Assembly: GCA_963680875.1 (NCBI GenBank)
Contig: OY804579.1
Coordinates: 56,743,718-56,807,717 of the forward strand
Source of the DNA: Bathymodiolus brooksi
Lineage: Eukaryota > Mollusca > Bivalvia > Mytilida > Modiolidae
Direction: 5' to 3'
DNA length: 64,000 nt
Part shown: positions 11,601 to 26,600 of the stretch, in pieces
Position numbering within the stretch: the first letter of the stretch is position 1
Layout of the letters: the number at the start of each line of letters is the position of its first letter
Notes under the pieces: generated by a model
Seen by the model: the letters and a program-made list of their open reading frames with translations, nothing else
Told to the model about the DNA's origin: nothing
Database searches by the model: none
Made by a program: the position numbers and the translations under genes

Positions 11601-14600
11601 GATTTTTTCTTATTATTGTAGAGAAACAAGGGATCATTTATACATTAGTAGTTAATAATAATTCTATTTTGTGCAATGATATCAGATTTTTATTTTTGCA
11701 AGGCTTGAGTGTCAATATTATCACTAAATATATCTGAGAATACATGAAATATTTGTGCAACAAGCCTAAGGTTTTGCAAATAAAATATTATCATAACTCA
11801 CATGCCCTTTTGTAGTGTCTTCAACCGTGCTCGTATAGTTTTAAGATCTGGACGTTTTTCTGGAATTTCATCCCAGCAATCTTTGATGACTTCTGTGACA
11901 AACTTAGGAGTGGTATCTAGCTCTGCCAGACGTGGACGGAAAGGTATGTCACTGTCACCATTAATCACTTTGGTAATTATATCTAAGAGAGACAATTTTC
12001 TGTGTAATTTTATAAGATTGTCCATAATCTGAATAAACATGAAGTTATAATTTTTTGCAAATCAATTTATCAACAAATAAGAATTCGGTCCCATTAACAA
12101 TTGAAGCTAATTTGCATGTTTTTGCTTATTTTTGAGTTGCCATTGGATGTCTAGATATAATGAAGGGGGATATCGGAATCCCCATGACCGTTTTCACCTC
12201 TCCACATTTTTGTGTATTTCCTAAGGCTGGTCATACATTCAAATTCCATTTAATGACATTTTATGTGTTTAAATGTTTGACTTTTTGCAGTGGAAGTTAT
12301 TTGTATTGTGGTGGGTGGTTTTATTGTCTACCATGTACTGCTTAACCTTATTTTTTTAAGGCAGAAATGCTCGTTTTCAATCAGCTTTATCCCCCTTTTG
12401 TAATTTGATCTGTATACCGTGCTTGGTGTACTGATTGTCGCTTACTGATAAGCTTATAATCAATTATTCAAGAATGCGAGAAGCTAACAATTACATTTCG
12501 AACAACATTTTGGGAGTTCGTATTGTTCGATATCCCTCGGGATTGTAAATTACATGGTTATCAATAAATTGAGATATTACTGCTTGTATTGTTTTCCAGG
12601 AAAATAATAAATTAAGCTATCTATTGTAAGTAATAACTGTACCTTGAGGTGGTGTGTCCATATCACCATATGGACCTTTACGGCCATGTATCTCGTATAA
12701 GATGATGGCAAATGAATAAATATCGCCTTCAAGTGTACCACATCTGGGTCTATTCTTCATTCGTAAAAGCTCTGGTGCACACCATAATAAATCTAAAACA
12801 ATAAATATCAGAATATAAGTTAAAAGAAACGACATAAATTAAACAAAAATACTATTTGGGTATATTATATAGACATAGGAAGTCAATATTTTCCCCCCCA
12901 CAATATCATAGGGTGTGTGTGTGTGGGGGGGGGGGACATCATATTTTGTGTTTTTGATTTGTTTGTCTTCGTCTTGTGTAACTCTGAACGTGTATATTTG
13001 ATTGCCCCTTTGGTACTCTGTAACGCTAAGTGTGATGCATAGTTTGGTGTCTATGAATACTAGAACAATTGACGCGAATTTATTGTGATAGTTCAGTAAG
13101 TTATTATGGCACAGACGAAACACCGGATATAAAGTTTCGTTGTAACTTTTACAAACTGTAAGAAAAATATAATTATAGAAGGCCGCAAATGAGTACCAAG
13201 AAAAAAATCATATCACAATAGAAAGGTTTGAAGATACCAACGAATAAGTAAAAAGAAGTAAGTCACGAACGGACAATACAATAACCAAAAGAATATAAAT
13301 TGGAAATTTATCTCGTATACATTTAAATTTTCTGCTTCTCTTTTGTCATCAATTAATTTTGTTCTGAGTTCCGAGAGATATAAGATCCAAAATCGCTTCC
13401 GTGTTGTTGGTTTTTTTTTTGTTTTTTTTTTATTCAATAAAACCAATCAAACAATATTTCTATAATGTATTTATAACATTGTGATAATGTATTTTCGTGT
13501 ATTAAAGTTTACAGTAATCTTGCCTATTTATCAATGTTTATTTATAATATTAAAAAAGAAACAAATTTTTCAAATGCGGCGTTATATGACGTCATTGATG
13601 ACGTCCGTGCACTAGTTTCGAAGACGTGCACTAGTTCCAGGACTAGTGCACTGTAAGGCATGGATTTCATTCAAATGAGTGCATTAGTTTAAAATAAAAC
13701 TAAATCATGTGGTATCAACTCTAATTTTTCATTGGTTCTTAATATAAGAGTGTGTAATAATAATAATTAGGCCATTGTGACCGTGTACTTTAAACAGACC
13801 GTTGTATGCAAATGATTGAGGAAGTTATTATCCCCTATGTAGAAATTAACACGCTATGGCTAAGTTAATTATAAAAAGTCTGTTCTGATCTGATTTAATC
13901 AGTAGTAGTTTATGTAAAATGTAAATATGTTTTATGTTTATTTGTTGAATGATATTGCTACGAAATTAGTTCTGTCAATTCATTTACATGTTACACAACA
14001 AAATAAACAAACTAAATAAATAAAAACGATTGAAATAACACCATAGGAATGATAGAACCAATTTATCATGAACACAACAGCCAATAATGTCTGGATTATT
14101 ACGTCTGATAATATTTGTCAGTACAAATATAACACTGATTGAATCATTAATACGTGATATCGGCAAATCAACAAATAGCATATGCAAGAATAAATGATCG
14201 TATATGCCTGAATAGTAGATTAAAATTGTCCTAAGAGAAAACTCCAGTCAGTTGAACAATTGTTATAATTCAATACATTGTAACTTTTTGTTCGTAAATA
14301 ACTAATTATTAAATAAAAAAACCACCTTTATTAACATTAATATACCCAATTAGAAATATGAATATTTGGAATTGCCTGTCGTAGTGTAAGCGGTCACGAC
14401 ACCTCTTCATGTGACGTCACGGAGACAGATCATGTTAGTTGAATAAATAAATAAATTTTGACTCTTCCCAACATCGAGCCCTTTTGGTTATGTTTTAATA
14501 TCAGATCAACTGCAATACAATGTTAACAATTTGTATATCGTCCTAATTCCATTTTACATTTTCATAAAACGAATGAGTTTATTTGAATTGGGGGGGGGGG

Positions 14601-17600
14601 GGGGGGGGATCTACATATAATTCAATGTTTTACATGATTGGCCGTAGGATAAATAACTGTCACTTGTAACTCGTTTTATGCGTACATATGCTTTTTTCTT
14701 TTTTGTCGCCAATGCTGTCGTACTCTCCCGTATTTTTCGTGGTCACTGGTCGATGTTTTAACTAGGGTAGTCCTGATCGGTAATTACAAAAAAAAATTTC
14801 TTCTCACACTTTCCCTTTTCGTTAGTGCAATAAAATGTTTGACATGAAGTCATAATGATTTTGTAAATATCAAAAGATAAATATACGACGCTATTTTACG
14901 ATTTACATAATTTTTAATGATAAAATTGCAACTCACAATGCTGCTATAATATACGATACCGATTGCATGACGTCACGGCTCTTTCGGAAGATCTTTAGTT
15001 GCAAGTATAATCTGAGAATGGACTATGCCTTTTGTCTCCTCACATTGAAGAGTTACGAAAAATGGCGATCCCCATTATTTGGTGCTACATGCAACTTCAA
15101 TGGCCAAATTCTACCTTACGGTATACTATTTTTAACATTCATTAACACAAATGTTTTTTATTTACTCTCATTCAAATTTTCACGCTAACTTGTTAAGACC
15201 ATGGCGTTTTCCTTTAAAACAGCATTATTCTAATATGAAACAGGCACCGCCTGAAAAGCTCGTGAAACCGAAATCAATCGTGACTACTCGACAATTTCCG
15301 CTACACTAGGCGTAGCGAGAATGGCCGAGTAGTTACGATTGGACCGGATGCTCTGCTCTTCGATACCTTTCGTGTCTCTTTCGTAAGTTCTCAAGGGTTC
15401 TCGAAAAGCGGTAACCCGGATGTGTTGAAGCTTTTTCATAGGTATAGTGTATGGATGATAAGGATTTCTGTTTAGTCAAAGTTAATGGTATTCTAGTCAA
15501 AGTAAATGGTATTCGTCATTATTCCTTTATTGATTTAATTTGACCATGCTTCAGTCATAAATAGCTCTCTTCGCGAGCTTAATATGAAACCGCCACGGCC
15601 ATGAATGCTTGCGAATCTGAAAATTATCTGGCAATTTCACGCTCATCCAGTGCATCAAAAAGTGTCAAGATTTTTTAGGCCGAGATATAACGGGGACGAC
15701 TTTTTATTAGGGCCGAATCTAGTCTCATTCAATCAAGCTATCGTTCCTTACGAAATCTCAAAAGTTAACTTCCGCGTAGAAACAAAAATTCTTGTCAATA
15801 TGTCAGAAGAGATTTAATAAATTAAAAAATATCAATATAAGTAAAACAAGGTAACAAAATGACTTTTATAACACACGGGTTCCGGGTTTCAGTGATATCG
15901 GACGTACGAGAGAAGGTACGAGACTTAGGATCACTTTTGCGCTTTATGTTAAGAAGATCTTCATTAGTGGAGTGTGTTAGTGTGTTACACGGAACGTGTT
16001 TACAAAGCGTCGATTTTTTTTTTATTCATCCGTATGTATTTAGTTCAATTATCTACTATTTCTAGCCTTTCTATACATCAACGTGTATCACATTATGAAA
16101 ATCACTACACGTAGAAGACTGTTATCGTTGTTTAATCGTCGCCGCCGATGACCCATCTTTGTCATTCCTTTGGACGACCCTAATGCTTTATTGCAGAGTC
16201 ATGATGAAGTACATGAAAGTTGACGGTCTATGTAGATTTCGTTTAATATGAAAGATTGGCATGCGATCTGGAACATACCGACGAATGCAATTTGTAACAT
16301 ATACATGGCTATGATCGAGGTATGACAAAATACGTGTCCACAAATTAACATTCAGAATATGTATTGTGATTGTGTGTGCCTTTAGCAATAGCAAATTAAG
16401 TCGACAAAAACTACAGCAACTCATAATCACATAAAATGCCATTCTCGTCAGATTGACACATACTTGTTTCTCCGCAAATAAGTATGATAAACAACCAGAC
16501 TAGTTCTGAAGTTTACATTATCAAAGCCATCAAACATATGTTTTTTCCCTAATATTTAAAATGCTATCGGATACAGATAAGTTTTCAAAGAGACTTTAAA
16601 GTGAAGGAACTCTATGAATTCATAAACAACAACAAAACAAACAGAAGCGGACGCGGAAAAACGACCGGTGGCAAGACCAGATGTCCGGAAGAATGGGCTG
16701 TTCATGTACAATTAATGACTCATATGGTGTGGTCCTTGTCATCAAAGCTAGAAACGGAAGCCGATATTCTTAAGATTATAGTGGAGCCATATATTGTGAT
16801 ATTGCGATCACTATTGTATGTTGCATATTTGTTATTTCCATTGCTGTAAGAAAAGTTTAAAGATACCAAAGGGGTAATCAGAATCCGCAAATCAAAGAAG
16901 AACAGAAAACACAATGGCCAAAAGAAAAAAGACAAAAGGACAAACAACGATCTACAAATCTTACACGTAAAACTAAAGATCGAGTAACACGAACCCCACT
17001 ACAAACCGGGATTGAACTCAGGGATCTGGAAGGGTAGGCAGTTCCTGCTCCACTACTGGCACCCGCCGTGTTAATCTGGTTACAAACCCGGTGTTAAGTC
17101 ATGAATGAGGAAAGGACCGGGAAGTATTTACGACAAGTGGAACATATCCGTGGGAATATAAGGACAGTTTGTTAAAACCGTTAACGGATAAATAACATAT
17201 GTGTGTATGTGTTGCACTACGGATGGGAGCAGTAGACAAAATAATATAATTGTTAAGCCATGATATGTGGAGAGCAATGGTGTAAATTGATATTTGGTAA
17301 TGTCTTGATTCGTAGAATAATATTGAAATTAATGAAATGAAAAAAAAATACCACACTATCGGAACTGTTCCAAAATCTAATCGATATATCGCAAAAATCG
17401 ATATCCTAACACACATAACCCCTCACTTTCATGGCTTGGTACAGGCATTTCAATAAAAAGTAACGGAGTTGACTAGTTATATTGGCCCACACCTCCCATC
17501 TTAATGAAATCATATAGAAAAAATAATAGAACGTAATTTAGAAAACCCACTTCTGAAGCATGCATACTCCTCCAGATCTTCAATAAAAGGTGGCGGGATT

Positions 17601-20600
17601 ATACCAGTTATATGGGCACATACCTCCCATCTTAATGAAATCATATAGATGTGTAAAATACAATGTACTGTAGAAAACTCACTTCTGCAGTATGCATACT
17701 CCTCCAGATCTTCGACTGCACCATTAAGAAATTCACACATTCCAAAATCTGATATTTTTACCACCCATCGACTATCTACCAAACAATTAGAAGACTTCAA
17801 TCTACCATGTGACTTAATCTCAGTGCTGTGTAAGTACATTAAACCCTGCAATGAAAGACAAGCAATGCTAATGTTTTACTAAAATGTGACAAATATGTTT
17901 TGCTAAGAATGAGTTGCATATTTAAACATTATTAGCTCACAACAGTAAATTATATTCGTTTAGAAAAAAAACAACAAACAACAAATAAATAAAAGGGGGA
18001 GGACAAGTTAGGAATAGAATATCAAATTGCAAGTATAGTGTGTTCTTCCTTGTCAAAATTATGTTCGTAACTAAGATGATAAACGTTGAATTGAAAACTA
18101 GCAATACTATCCGAAAGTCGTGCCGGGAAACACAAAGAGAAAAACATTTTATTATGTAGTTAATACAATGTTTTTCTCTTTTGTGTTTCCCGGCACGACT
18201 TACATAATAAAATGTTTTTTTCTTTTGTGTTTCCCGGCACGACTTACATAATAAAATGTTTTTTTCTTTTGTGTTTCCCGGCACGACTTACATAATAAAA
18301 TGTTTTTCTCTTTTGTGTTTCCCGGCACGACTTACGTAATAAAATGTTTTTCTCTTTTGTGTTTCCCGGCACGACTTACATAATAAAATGTTTTTCTCTT
18401 TTGTGTTTCCCGGCACGACTTACATAATAAAATGTTTTTCTCTTTTGTGTTTCCCGGCACGACTTACATAATAAAATGTTTTTCTCTTTTGTGTTTCCCG
18501 GCACGACTTACATAATAAAATGTTTTTCTCTTTTGTGTTTCCCGGCACGACTTACATAATAAAATGTTTTTTTCTTTTGTGTTTCCCGGCACGACTTGCA
18601 TAATAAAATGTTTTTCTCTTTTGTGTTTCCCGGCACGACTTTCTACAGTATCAAAAACTACTGTCAAAAACTATTGTAACAGAAATGATTAACGGAATTA
18701 TGACTTTAAATATTTACATAATTATATGATTTACATAGTTACACATACATAACTATGCAATTAAGTCATTAGTTTGGTACAACAGATTATTTCCAGTACA
18801 AAAAATGTATATAAATCGAACAATGAATAAACAAAATATGATATCGAACATCACCTTAAGGCCAAAGTTGCAATATCAGTGTGAATTGAATATGAATTCC
18901 TGTCAATCTCACAGTATATAGATTAAAAGCTTATTTGGCTTTCCAATCTTTTGACTTTGAATGTAATTCCAGAAGCGCGTCGTGTGAACTAAATTATATT
19001 ATAGTATTATTACGTGATGTTTTTCATACTGGCCTAGTTATAGGTCCGAGGCATGCTGTATTGGCCTGAGGCGCAGCCGAACGCCAATACAACAGACAGA
19101 GGACCTATAACTAGGCCAATATGAAAAACATCACGTAATGATACCTTTATTAATTAACCAGTCCATTATCTCTCGGGACTTTTCCTTGCAATTGTCGATA
19201 CGTCTAGCGGATTCCGATCTAGCTGTTATTGGACTGACTGGAATCGGGTCAATACGGAAAATATCCGTATTGGACTGGTGTTTGTCGTATTGGCCCAATG
19301 GCAGTTTTTATAATTGTATTGACAGATTTGATCATATAAAGGCTAATAAATCAAAGTTAATTAAAAAATCTACGTATTTACTACAACCACTGGGTCGATA
19401 CGTCTGCTGGTGGAATATTGGCCCCCGAGTGTATCATTCACCCAGTAGTCACTGTTTCCGCACTGATAAAGTTTTTTTTAAATACATCTATTGTTGAAAC
19501 TTACACTTCCTAAATAATGTAACTAATATTAAAACTACGGTTCTCCTCCCTCAGGCATAGGTAGGCGACCTTAACAAATGTTGGCTATCATGTTTAGGCC
19601 CCTTTGCTTTCTTTCTCACAAGGAGTTTTAAATTATTTGGCTCTCCAATCTGTTTGACTTTGAGCGTCCCCGATGACAGTTATTCCAAAAGCATCCCTTG
19701 GGCATTAATAAAAGCATAGATATCTAATTTTTTTGGAATAACCTTCATCGGGTACTCTCAAAACCGAAAAATTGGAAAGCCAAATAATTTAAAAGTGTTT
19801 GGGAGCAATAAAACCAAAAGGCCCAAACAGGTTAGCCAAAATCGGCTAAGGTTGCCTATGCCTTAGGGAGGAGAACCTTAGTTTTGATAATAGTTACCTT
19901 AAATTAGATATCTACGTTAAAATGTATCAAGTATTTGTGACATTTTGCATTATATATATAATGTTACATATCCATTGTACAAATATGTCGTCATGTAAGT
20001 TTATTTTTGATAGCCAGTTACCCTGAATACAGAAAATACTCTTCCTCTATAAATAATAGAATCATGTTTACGAATGATTAGAGCAATAATTAGTACTAGG
20101 ATGGTAAAGTTGGTAAGGAAAGTTCCATTTCCTTTGTAATTAAACGAATCTCAAAGAGTAAGTCCTACTCTTTGTCAATAGGATGAATCCAATCACATCA
20201 ATTAGCATTGTTGACGTAAACAAGACATAGAATAAACTCTAGATCGTTCCTTGGCAAAGCTTATTAGCTTCTGCATAACAGTTCAATAATTGTAAATATG
20301 ACAGACATGGATATTAATTCGTGATGTCATATAACAGTTAATATTGTGAATTATTGAAGGAAATTAGAGTAAACTATTTCATAAAATAAACCACGGACAT
20401 ATAACACAGAGAATCAGTTGTTGTTTATTAAGACTTCCTAAGTAAATAATCCTCATTTCTAATGACATTTATGGAGTTCAGTAACAATTTAAACTATTAT
20501 ACAATACTGTTTACTGTCTATGTCAATTACCAATATGATGCTATACATAAAACGCACAACTGATAATGTTTTACAAATTTTGCTACAAGCGTCTCGGTGA

Positions 20601-23600
20601 AGGGTAAAAACGGCAAATACGATTTTGCAAATACCATGAAAAAAAGTTAAATCTTATGCAAATATACCTACATGAAGTAAAAATTCTGCAAATTCACAAT
20701 GCAAGGCCTGAATTTGTAAAAAATATCACGGCTGTTAACCAATCAGAATCCAGCATTCTTATATTAGGTGTAATTATAAATAATATTCGGTGTAATTAAA
20801 CAGATATATCATATTGTGAGGGGTATTTGCGAAAAATACCAGTCTTGAGACTAAATTTCCCTCGCCTTTCGGCTCGGGAAATTTTTCATCTCTCGACTGG
20901 TATTTTTCGCAAATACCCCTCCCAAACATGCCATATCTGTTCAATATAGGAGATGCTTAAGGTGTAGAATGAAAAATATATTTCTTATATTCCGATCTAT
21001 TTTGAGGGAGACAGTTTGATTTTTCAAAACACGTGTAACAAATGAGTGGCAAACATTCGTCATTATACTAAAGTGATACCTCTCTGTCTTTTACCCTGAC
21101 TTAGAATATAAAACACTTTGGAGTTCTAGTTCCAAATTGTTACGCTCTCAAGACTTGTTTGCTGGTAGTAATGCTTTGCACTCAATTCAAACGAAGCTCA
21201 GGGTTCTGTAAATTTGTTAGAATAAAAGGGGAGAAATAACACTCTGTCTGACCAGGTCCAAAAAACCAATAGAAAAATCATAGAAAGATGCAAAATCGAT
21301 ATTTGTGTAATACACGACCGCTCACTTCCCGGGCTTGATACAAGGACTTCAACAGTAATAAAATGTCAATATTTTTTTTTCTTATTTGATGAAAGATTTG
21401 CATTTTGAGAAGTCTTATGATTATTACTATGCAAACATTTAATAAATACGTTCATACTTCAGAGACCTCAGTGGCTTTTTAAATGTTTTGCAGTTATCTT
21501 TTTATGGTTATTACAACACATTTTCATTTAAAATATAAAATCGATAAAATATTGAAGCCATTATGGAAACATTTTAATTAATTTCTCACAGCTGGTTTTC
21601 CAAAATGTAAAAAAGAATGAAGTTCCATAATGTCAATGAACCAGAGGAAATGCTTGATTTTACAAGTAAAGAAAGACACAATTAATAAATGGAATACAAC
21701 TCGTTCATTTAAATTCCTTTGCCCATTTTGATAATATAATCACATCATTTCAACGTTAAACCCGTTACAAGTTTAATACGGATGTTCATGTCTAAAAATA
21801 AAAAAAAAAGAAGTGCAATGGCGATGATTGCAAATTAATGTTTGAAATTGAATTCTTGCACTTGAAACCAGTTCATGTAATGAGTGCACATAATTACGAC
21901 GGTAGCTATGTCTATGCTTAAAATAGTGATGATGCTTAAAATAATATTCTTGCCTGTGTTATTAAAATGAACAAATGTATATATTTTCGATTATTGATAC
22001 CTTTTTAAAAACAAATAACAGTTTTCTCATTTAAATTTAAAAATGTTTAATTTCTTTTGATTTCTTATTATCAGCGAACGAACCACCAATTAATCATACG
22101 ACACCTTCACCATGGTGCTATATTAAACCAATTACATTTTAATAATTAAGATAGTCAAATATTGTGTTGAACATAATGAAATTATTATAGCACAAAGCAA
22201 AGTGCATTTCTATGAATTGTTACAGAGATCAATTCCAGTGCAAAATAAAAATATACCTTTGACTTCCTGTAATTGAATTGATGCTTGCGTAATGCGTACT
22301 AAAGATTGAGCTAAGGATTCTGATAATTGAAACAGTAGGTTTATAAGACTAAAAGCTTTATATAAACCAGTTTTTGTAACTGCAGAAATCCCAAAGGTTT
22401 ACAAAAAACGCGTCAAAGTCATTCTATGTGTTGTTCTTTTCAAGTTTATCAATGTCTTTACGAATTTAGTTGAGAACAGCGAGTTAAGATTACTATGGTT
22501 ACACGTGTATTCTGGTGACAGAGTACCTTTGTATTAACATAGATCAACAAAATAAAGTACTAATATATGGATGATCTGTTTAGACCACACAATGTTCAGC
22601 AACTTTCAGCCAAATAGTGGCACATTTGTTTTTTACTGTTGGAAGAAACTGCAGATAAAATACTCAAGTGGTTAAAATAAGCTAAAAAATGTTCACTATT
22701 ATGTCAGGACTTAAGAGGCTATATTAGGCGATCCACCTTATAAAGTAGATTTATTTTATAATAAAATAATTTCAACTTACCCGGATGATGTCAAACACAA
22801 TAGAGGCAACGAACATAGAATCCAGTTGTATATCGTCATTTTCTAGAACATCCTTCAAAAAAGAGAGTTTGTTGTCATAATTAGAAACGGTTTTAATAGA
22901 AATGAATATTATTATGAATGATGAAATACATGTATCTTGAGTTTTCTTCATAATGAGATATTGTTTTTGGTTCTCATATATTGATGAAATCTTCCATTAT
23001 AATGCAGAGCCAATAGAAGGTATGGGGTGAAGTGGGATTTGCGTTACTTGATCAGTGTAGTTCTTTGTCAACAATTGTTTCTATACTTGTCCTTTTTCTT
23101 TTGGTTATTGTAAATATTCTTTCCTTTTTCAATTTACGGCCTCTGATTTATCGCTTGGATTCTTCAAACTTTTTCTAAAGATCATTAAAAAACCCCACCA
23201 GAATGGACACTAACCTATTTGGCAATATATCTTAACATGCCTAATACAAAATATATACCTGTAAACTTCCCTTAGAACAGTATGCTGTAACAATCATAAT
23301 GACCGGACTGTCTATACACGCCCCTAAAAATGGGTTTATATTTTCATGACGTAGTTCTCTCATCTAAGTAAAGAAGAAAGCATATACTTTAGAATAAATA
23401 TCAAAATAAAGCAAACATTTAAAACAGTTTGTCAAATTATCATCAGAAAAGGAAGAAATGTTCAATTCTTTCAAAATCACAACGAGACTGTGTGGAATAA
23501 TTATCGCGAGAGTAATCTTCAGAAATGTCAGATGCAAGTACTGTTTGTATTTATGTTTTTAAACTACCAATTATAATTTTTCAAATCATCATAGAATAAT

Positions 23601-26600
23601 GAAGATAAATTGAAGAACCCCCCCCCCTCCCAAAAAAAAAATTCAGAAAAAAAACAGGGAACCCACGAGTGTTGATGTAAGATATGGCTACTTCGTCCGC
23701 TCGTATAGTGGTGTCCGCTGGGTTTACAGTATTGCTAATATACAAACATGTATTTAGTTCGTTACAAGACAAACAAAAAAACGTAGATATCAAATATAGT
23801 GCGCACAACGCGTTTCTGTAATAACCGCCACCAGGTACCTTCACAATCGAAAGATTGGATAGCTAAATAATTTAAAGTTTTGGGAGCAATAAAACCAAAG
23901 GGCCTAAACAGGATAGTCAAAATGGGCTAATGCATAATATCCATCATATAATATTTTACAGCAATCAAAACAACCACCATATTACCTTCACACTACCATC
24001 TTTTTTTTAGCAATTTTTCAATGGTATTGTATGTATGCTAATTCACGAAATATAAATGCCCACGTGGCATTAAACTGCAGCAAATTAATCAAAATAACAA
24101 GGTCAAAGAAACCTACTAATTTCAGTTCTTTTTGTATGTTTCTCGTTATTTCCACGTTTTTCTTGTTGACTGTTTTTACGGCAACAATGGTTCCTTTGTA
24201 GGTTCCAACACAAGTAAAGAACTGTCTATGGTCTGTTTCTCCCTGTGATCCAAGGGACAGCTGGCTAGTTGCCCTGATTAAAGAGCTCCTCTGAAAGAAA
24301 ATTATTTCCCGTTAAAATCAAGCACATCAGAAATATATGTTGATTAATCAGGATGAATGACAATTTACAAATACAAATATTAACATGTGCTGTATGTGTA
24401 TAGCTAAGTGGGTTTCGCGTGGTTTTCTGATTAGTGTTTTGTGGATCATTGTTTGTCATTTTGTCCTTTTTCTTTCCGCCATTATCTTGTCTGTGCTTCT
24501 ACTATTTATGGCTTCCGATTACCCCTTTGGTAAATCAAAAGAGTTCTAACACAAACTGAAGTTCGTGTGTTGTGACTGGTATGATTGCTGACAATCACTG
24601 TTTATTTGTCAACTGATTATCTTATTAATCAAATAAATTCTAAACAAATGAATAAAATATAGCTTAACTGTTTGACATTACATTGTATGTTTGTCCTGTT
24701 AAATGGTATTTTCCCATTAACTAGATTAGACTTGAGAGTCCTTCGTTGGTTTTTGTTAGTTACACTTTTATTGGTCCACACAACTTCAGAAATCACAAAT
24801 TGGTTGTGTTGACCAGGACTGACCAGGTACGCATAATATGATGTGCGCCAATAGTGGAGAAGGGATTGCCTACCATTCCAGAGATACCCTCGTGTTTTGT
24901 GGTGTTCGTGTTCTTTTGTCTTCTATGTAGTGCTCTGTAACATATTGTTTGTCTTAATGTTCCTTTGCTGCTGGTCATTGTATTGTCTCTGCTTCTTTAA
25001 ATTACGGATTCCGTTATTTAAAGTTTTCTAACAATCCTTACCCATGAAATATTTCCATTTGCTAGAATTGACTTTGGGATCCCACAATGATTATGTAGTA
25101 CTATATCTCGACATTCAAGCTTCCACAAGAGACTTGCCAACTCTTGTTCATATCTCCAGTTCCTAAAACATCCAAATATTTATTCAGATAAAAAAATTCT
25201 TTGGACTATCTTGGTACATGCTATTAAAATCATATATGTACACTAATGCTACTGGTACAACACTATCATATTAATAAAGTTTGTTTACAGGATGAGTAGG
25301 TCTTCAGTTGACTGCTGCATATCTTAAATATAAAATATTTAGACACATGTAAGGATCACCAATAACAATTGTAAATATTCCATTCCGTTGTGAGCTCGAA
25401 TCCCGCTCATGGCGAGGTGTACTCGATACAACGTTATTTAATGCAATTTGTCAGTGAATTTCGGTAGGTTGGTGGTTTTCTGCTGGTACTCCGGCTTCCT
25501 CCACCAATAAAACTGACGGCTATCTGAAATATTGTTGAAAGTGGAGTTAAACTCCATAACCCTAATCCTAAGCATAGAAATATGTAGACGATCAGCTTCA
25601 AGGTAATTATTACATTTCTGAGCATTTCAGCCTTGCAAATAATGTCCAGTCTCTTATGTTTAAGATCTATACCTGTATATCAGAACAGCAATGATCAAGG
25701 TAATAAGACACACTCCACCAGCCACACCAAACAAAATCTCAGATGTATGCGCTGAATAATAAAACAAATCAGTTAAAAGCATGCTTCTTTTATAAGTGTT
25801 TGTTGTTCTTTAGATTAAAAGAACTAAAAAAAATATAATAGTATTTGTATTTTAAAAAATGGATACCAATCAATTACTAACATGACCGCATCATTGCATT
25901 AAGATGGGAGGTTTGGGTCAATAAAGATAGTTTAACTCCGCCACTTATTATTATTGAAGTGTCTGTAGTCAGCCAGGAAAGTGATCGTTCATGTTCATAT
26001 GTGTCATGTGTTTTGATTTTGCCTCTCTCTACGATTTGTTTTGGTATCTTCAACTTTTCTTCGATGAGATTGTGGAACTGTTTCGATAGTGTGGTGTTTT
26101 GTTTACATTTGATCGTATTTATCCGATAATTGAAATACAACCAGTCTACTACAACTTTGTGGTGTAGGAATGTGATTATTGTTTACAAGCAAGAAAACAG
26201 TACACAATGATAAGTTCAAGGCACGAAAGTATTCAGATAACTGCACAGTAATAGTTTTGTATATTATTCTAAGATTTAGGTGTTCGTTTCCATATATAAA
26301 TAATGTCCTGTATTTGCATGATATTTTATCTTCACGGTGTACATATTTTATCTTCACGGTGTACATATTTTATCTTCACGGTGTACATATTTCCCGACAA
26401 AATACTATGAAAACTATCATTAACAATACAAACAGTATTCCATACATGCGAATTCAGGCCTAAGAGCAACAAACAGTTTATTTTGATTGCGAGTGTCATG
26501 CAAGGAAGAACAAGAGAAGTAGACTTTTTTAAACCCCTGGTGTCACTACCAGTTTCATGTGGACCGTGGACATTCGTGTTGTACTATATTTTAATATTCT

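Larger units (their letters stand above)
12793..17451. other. Intron between exons 12 and 13: no additional gene seen
   Basis: Holds GT/poly-G runs near 12915-12940, a poly-G run at 14590-14608, repeated GTGCACTAGT motifs at 13606-13652, the 15274 foldback and R1 at 16858. The rest is AT-rich without support for exons or RNA genes. Confidence 0.6.

Noticed and set aside
11948..12040. Longer exon 14 starting upstream at 12032
   Set aside because: Phase with exon 13 and family length fit only the internal acceptor TCTCTCTTAG at 11983.
15305..15425. tRNA-like sequence (ATGGCCGAGTAGTTACGAT)
   Set aside because: No B box in the right place; the region is better explained by the foldback at 15274-15342.
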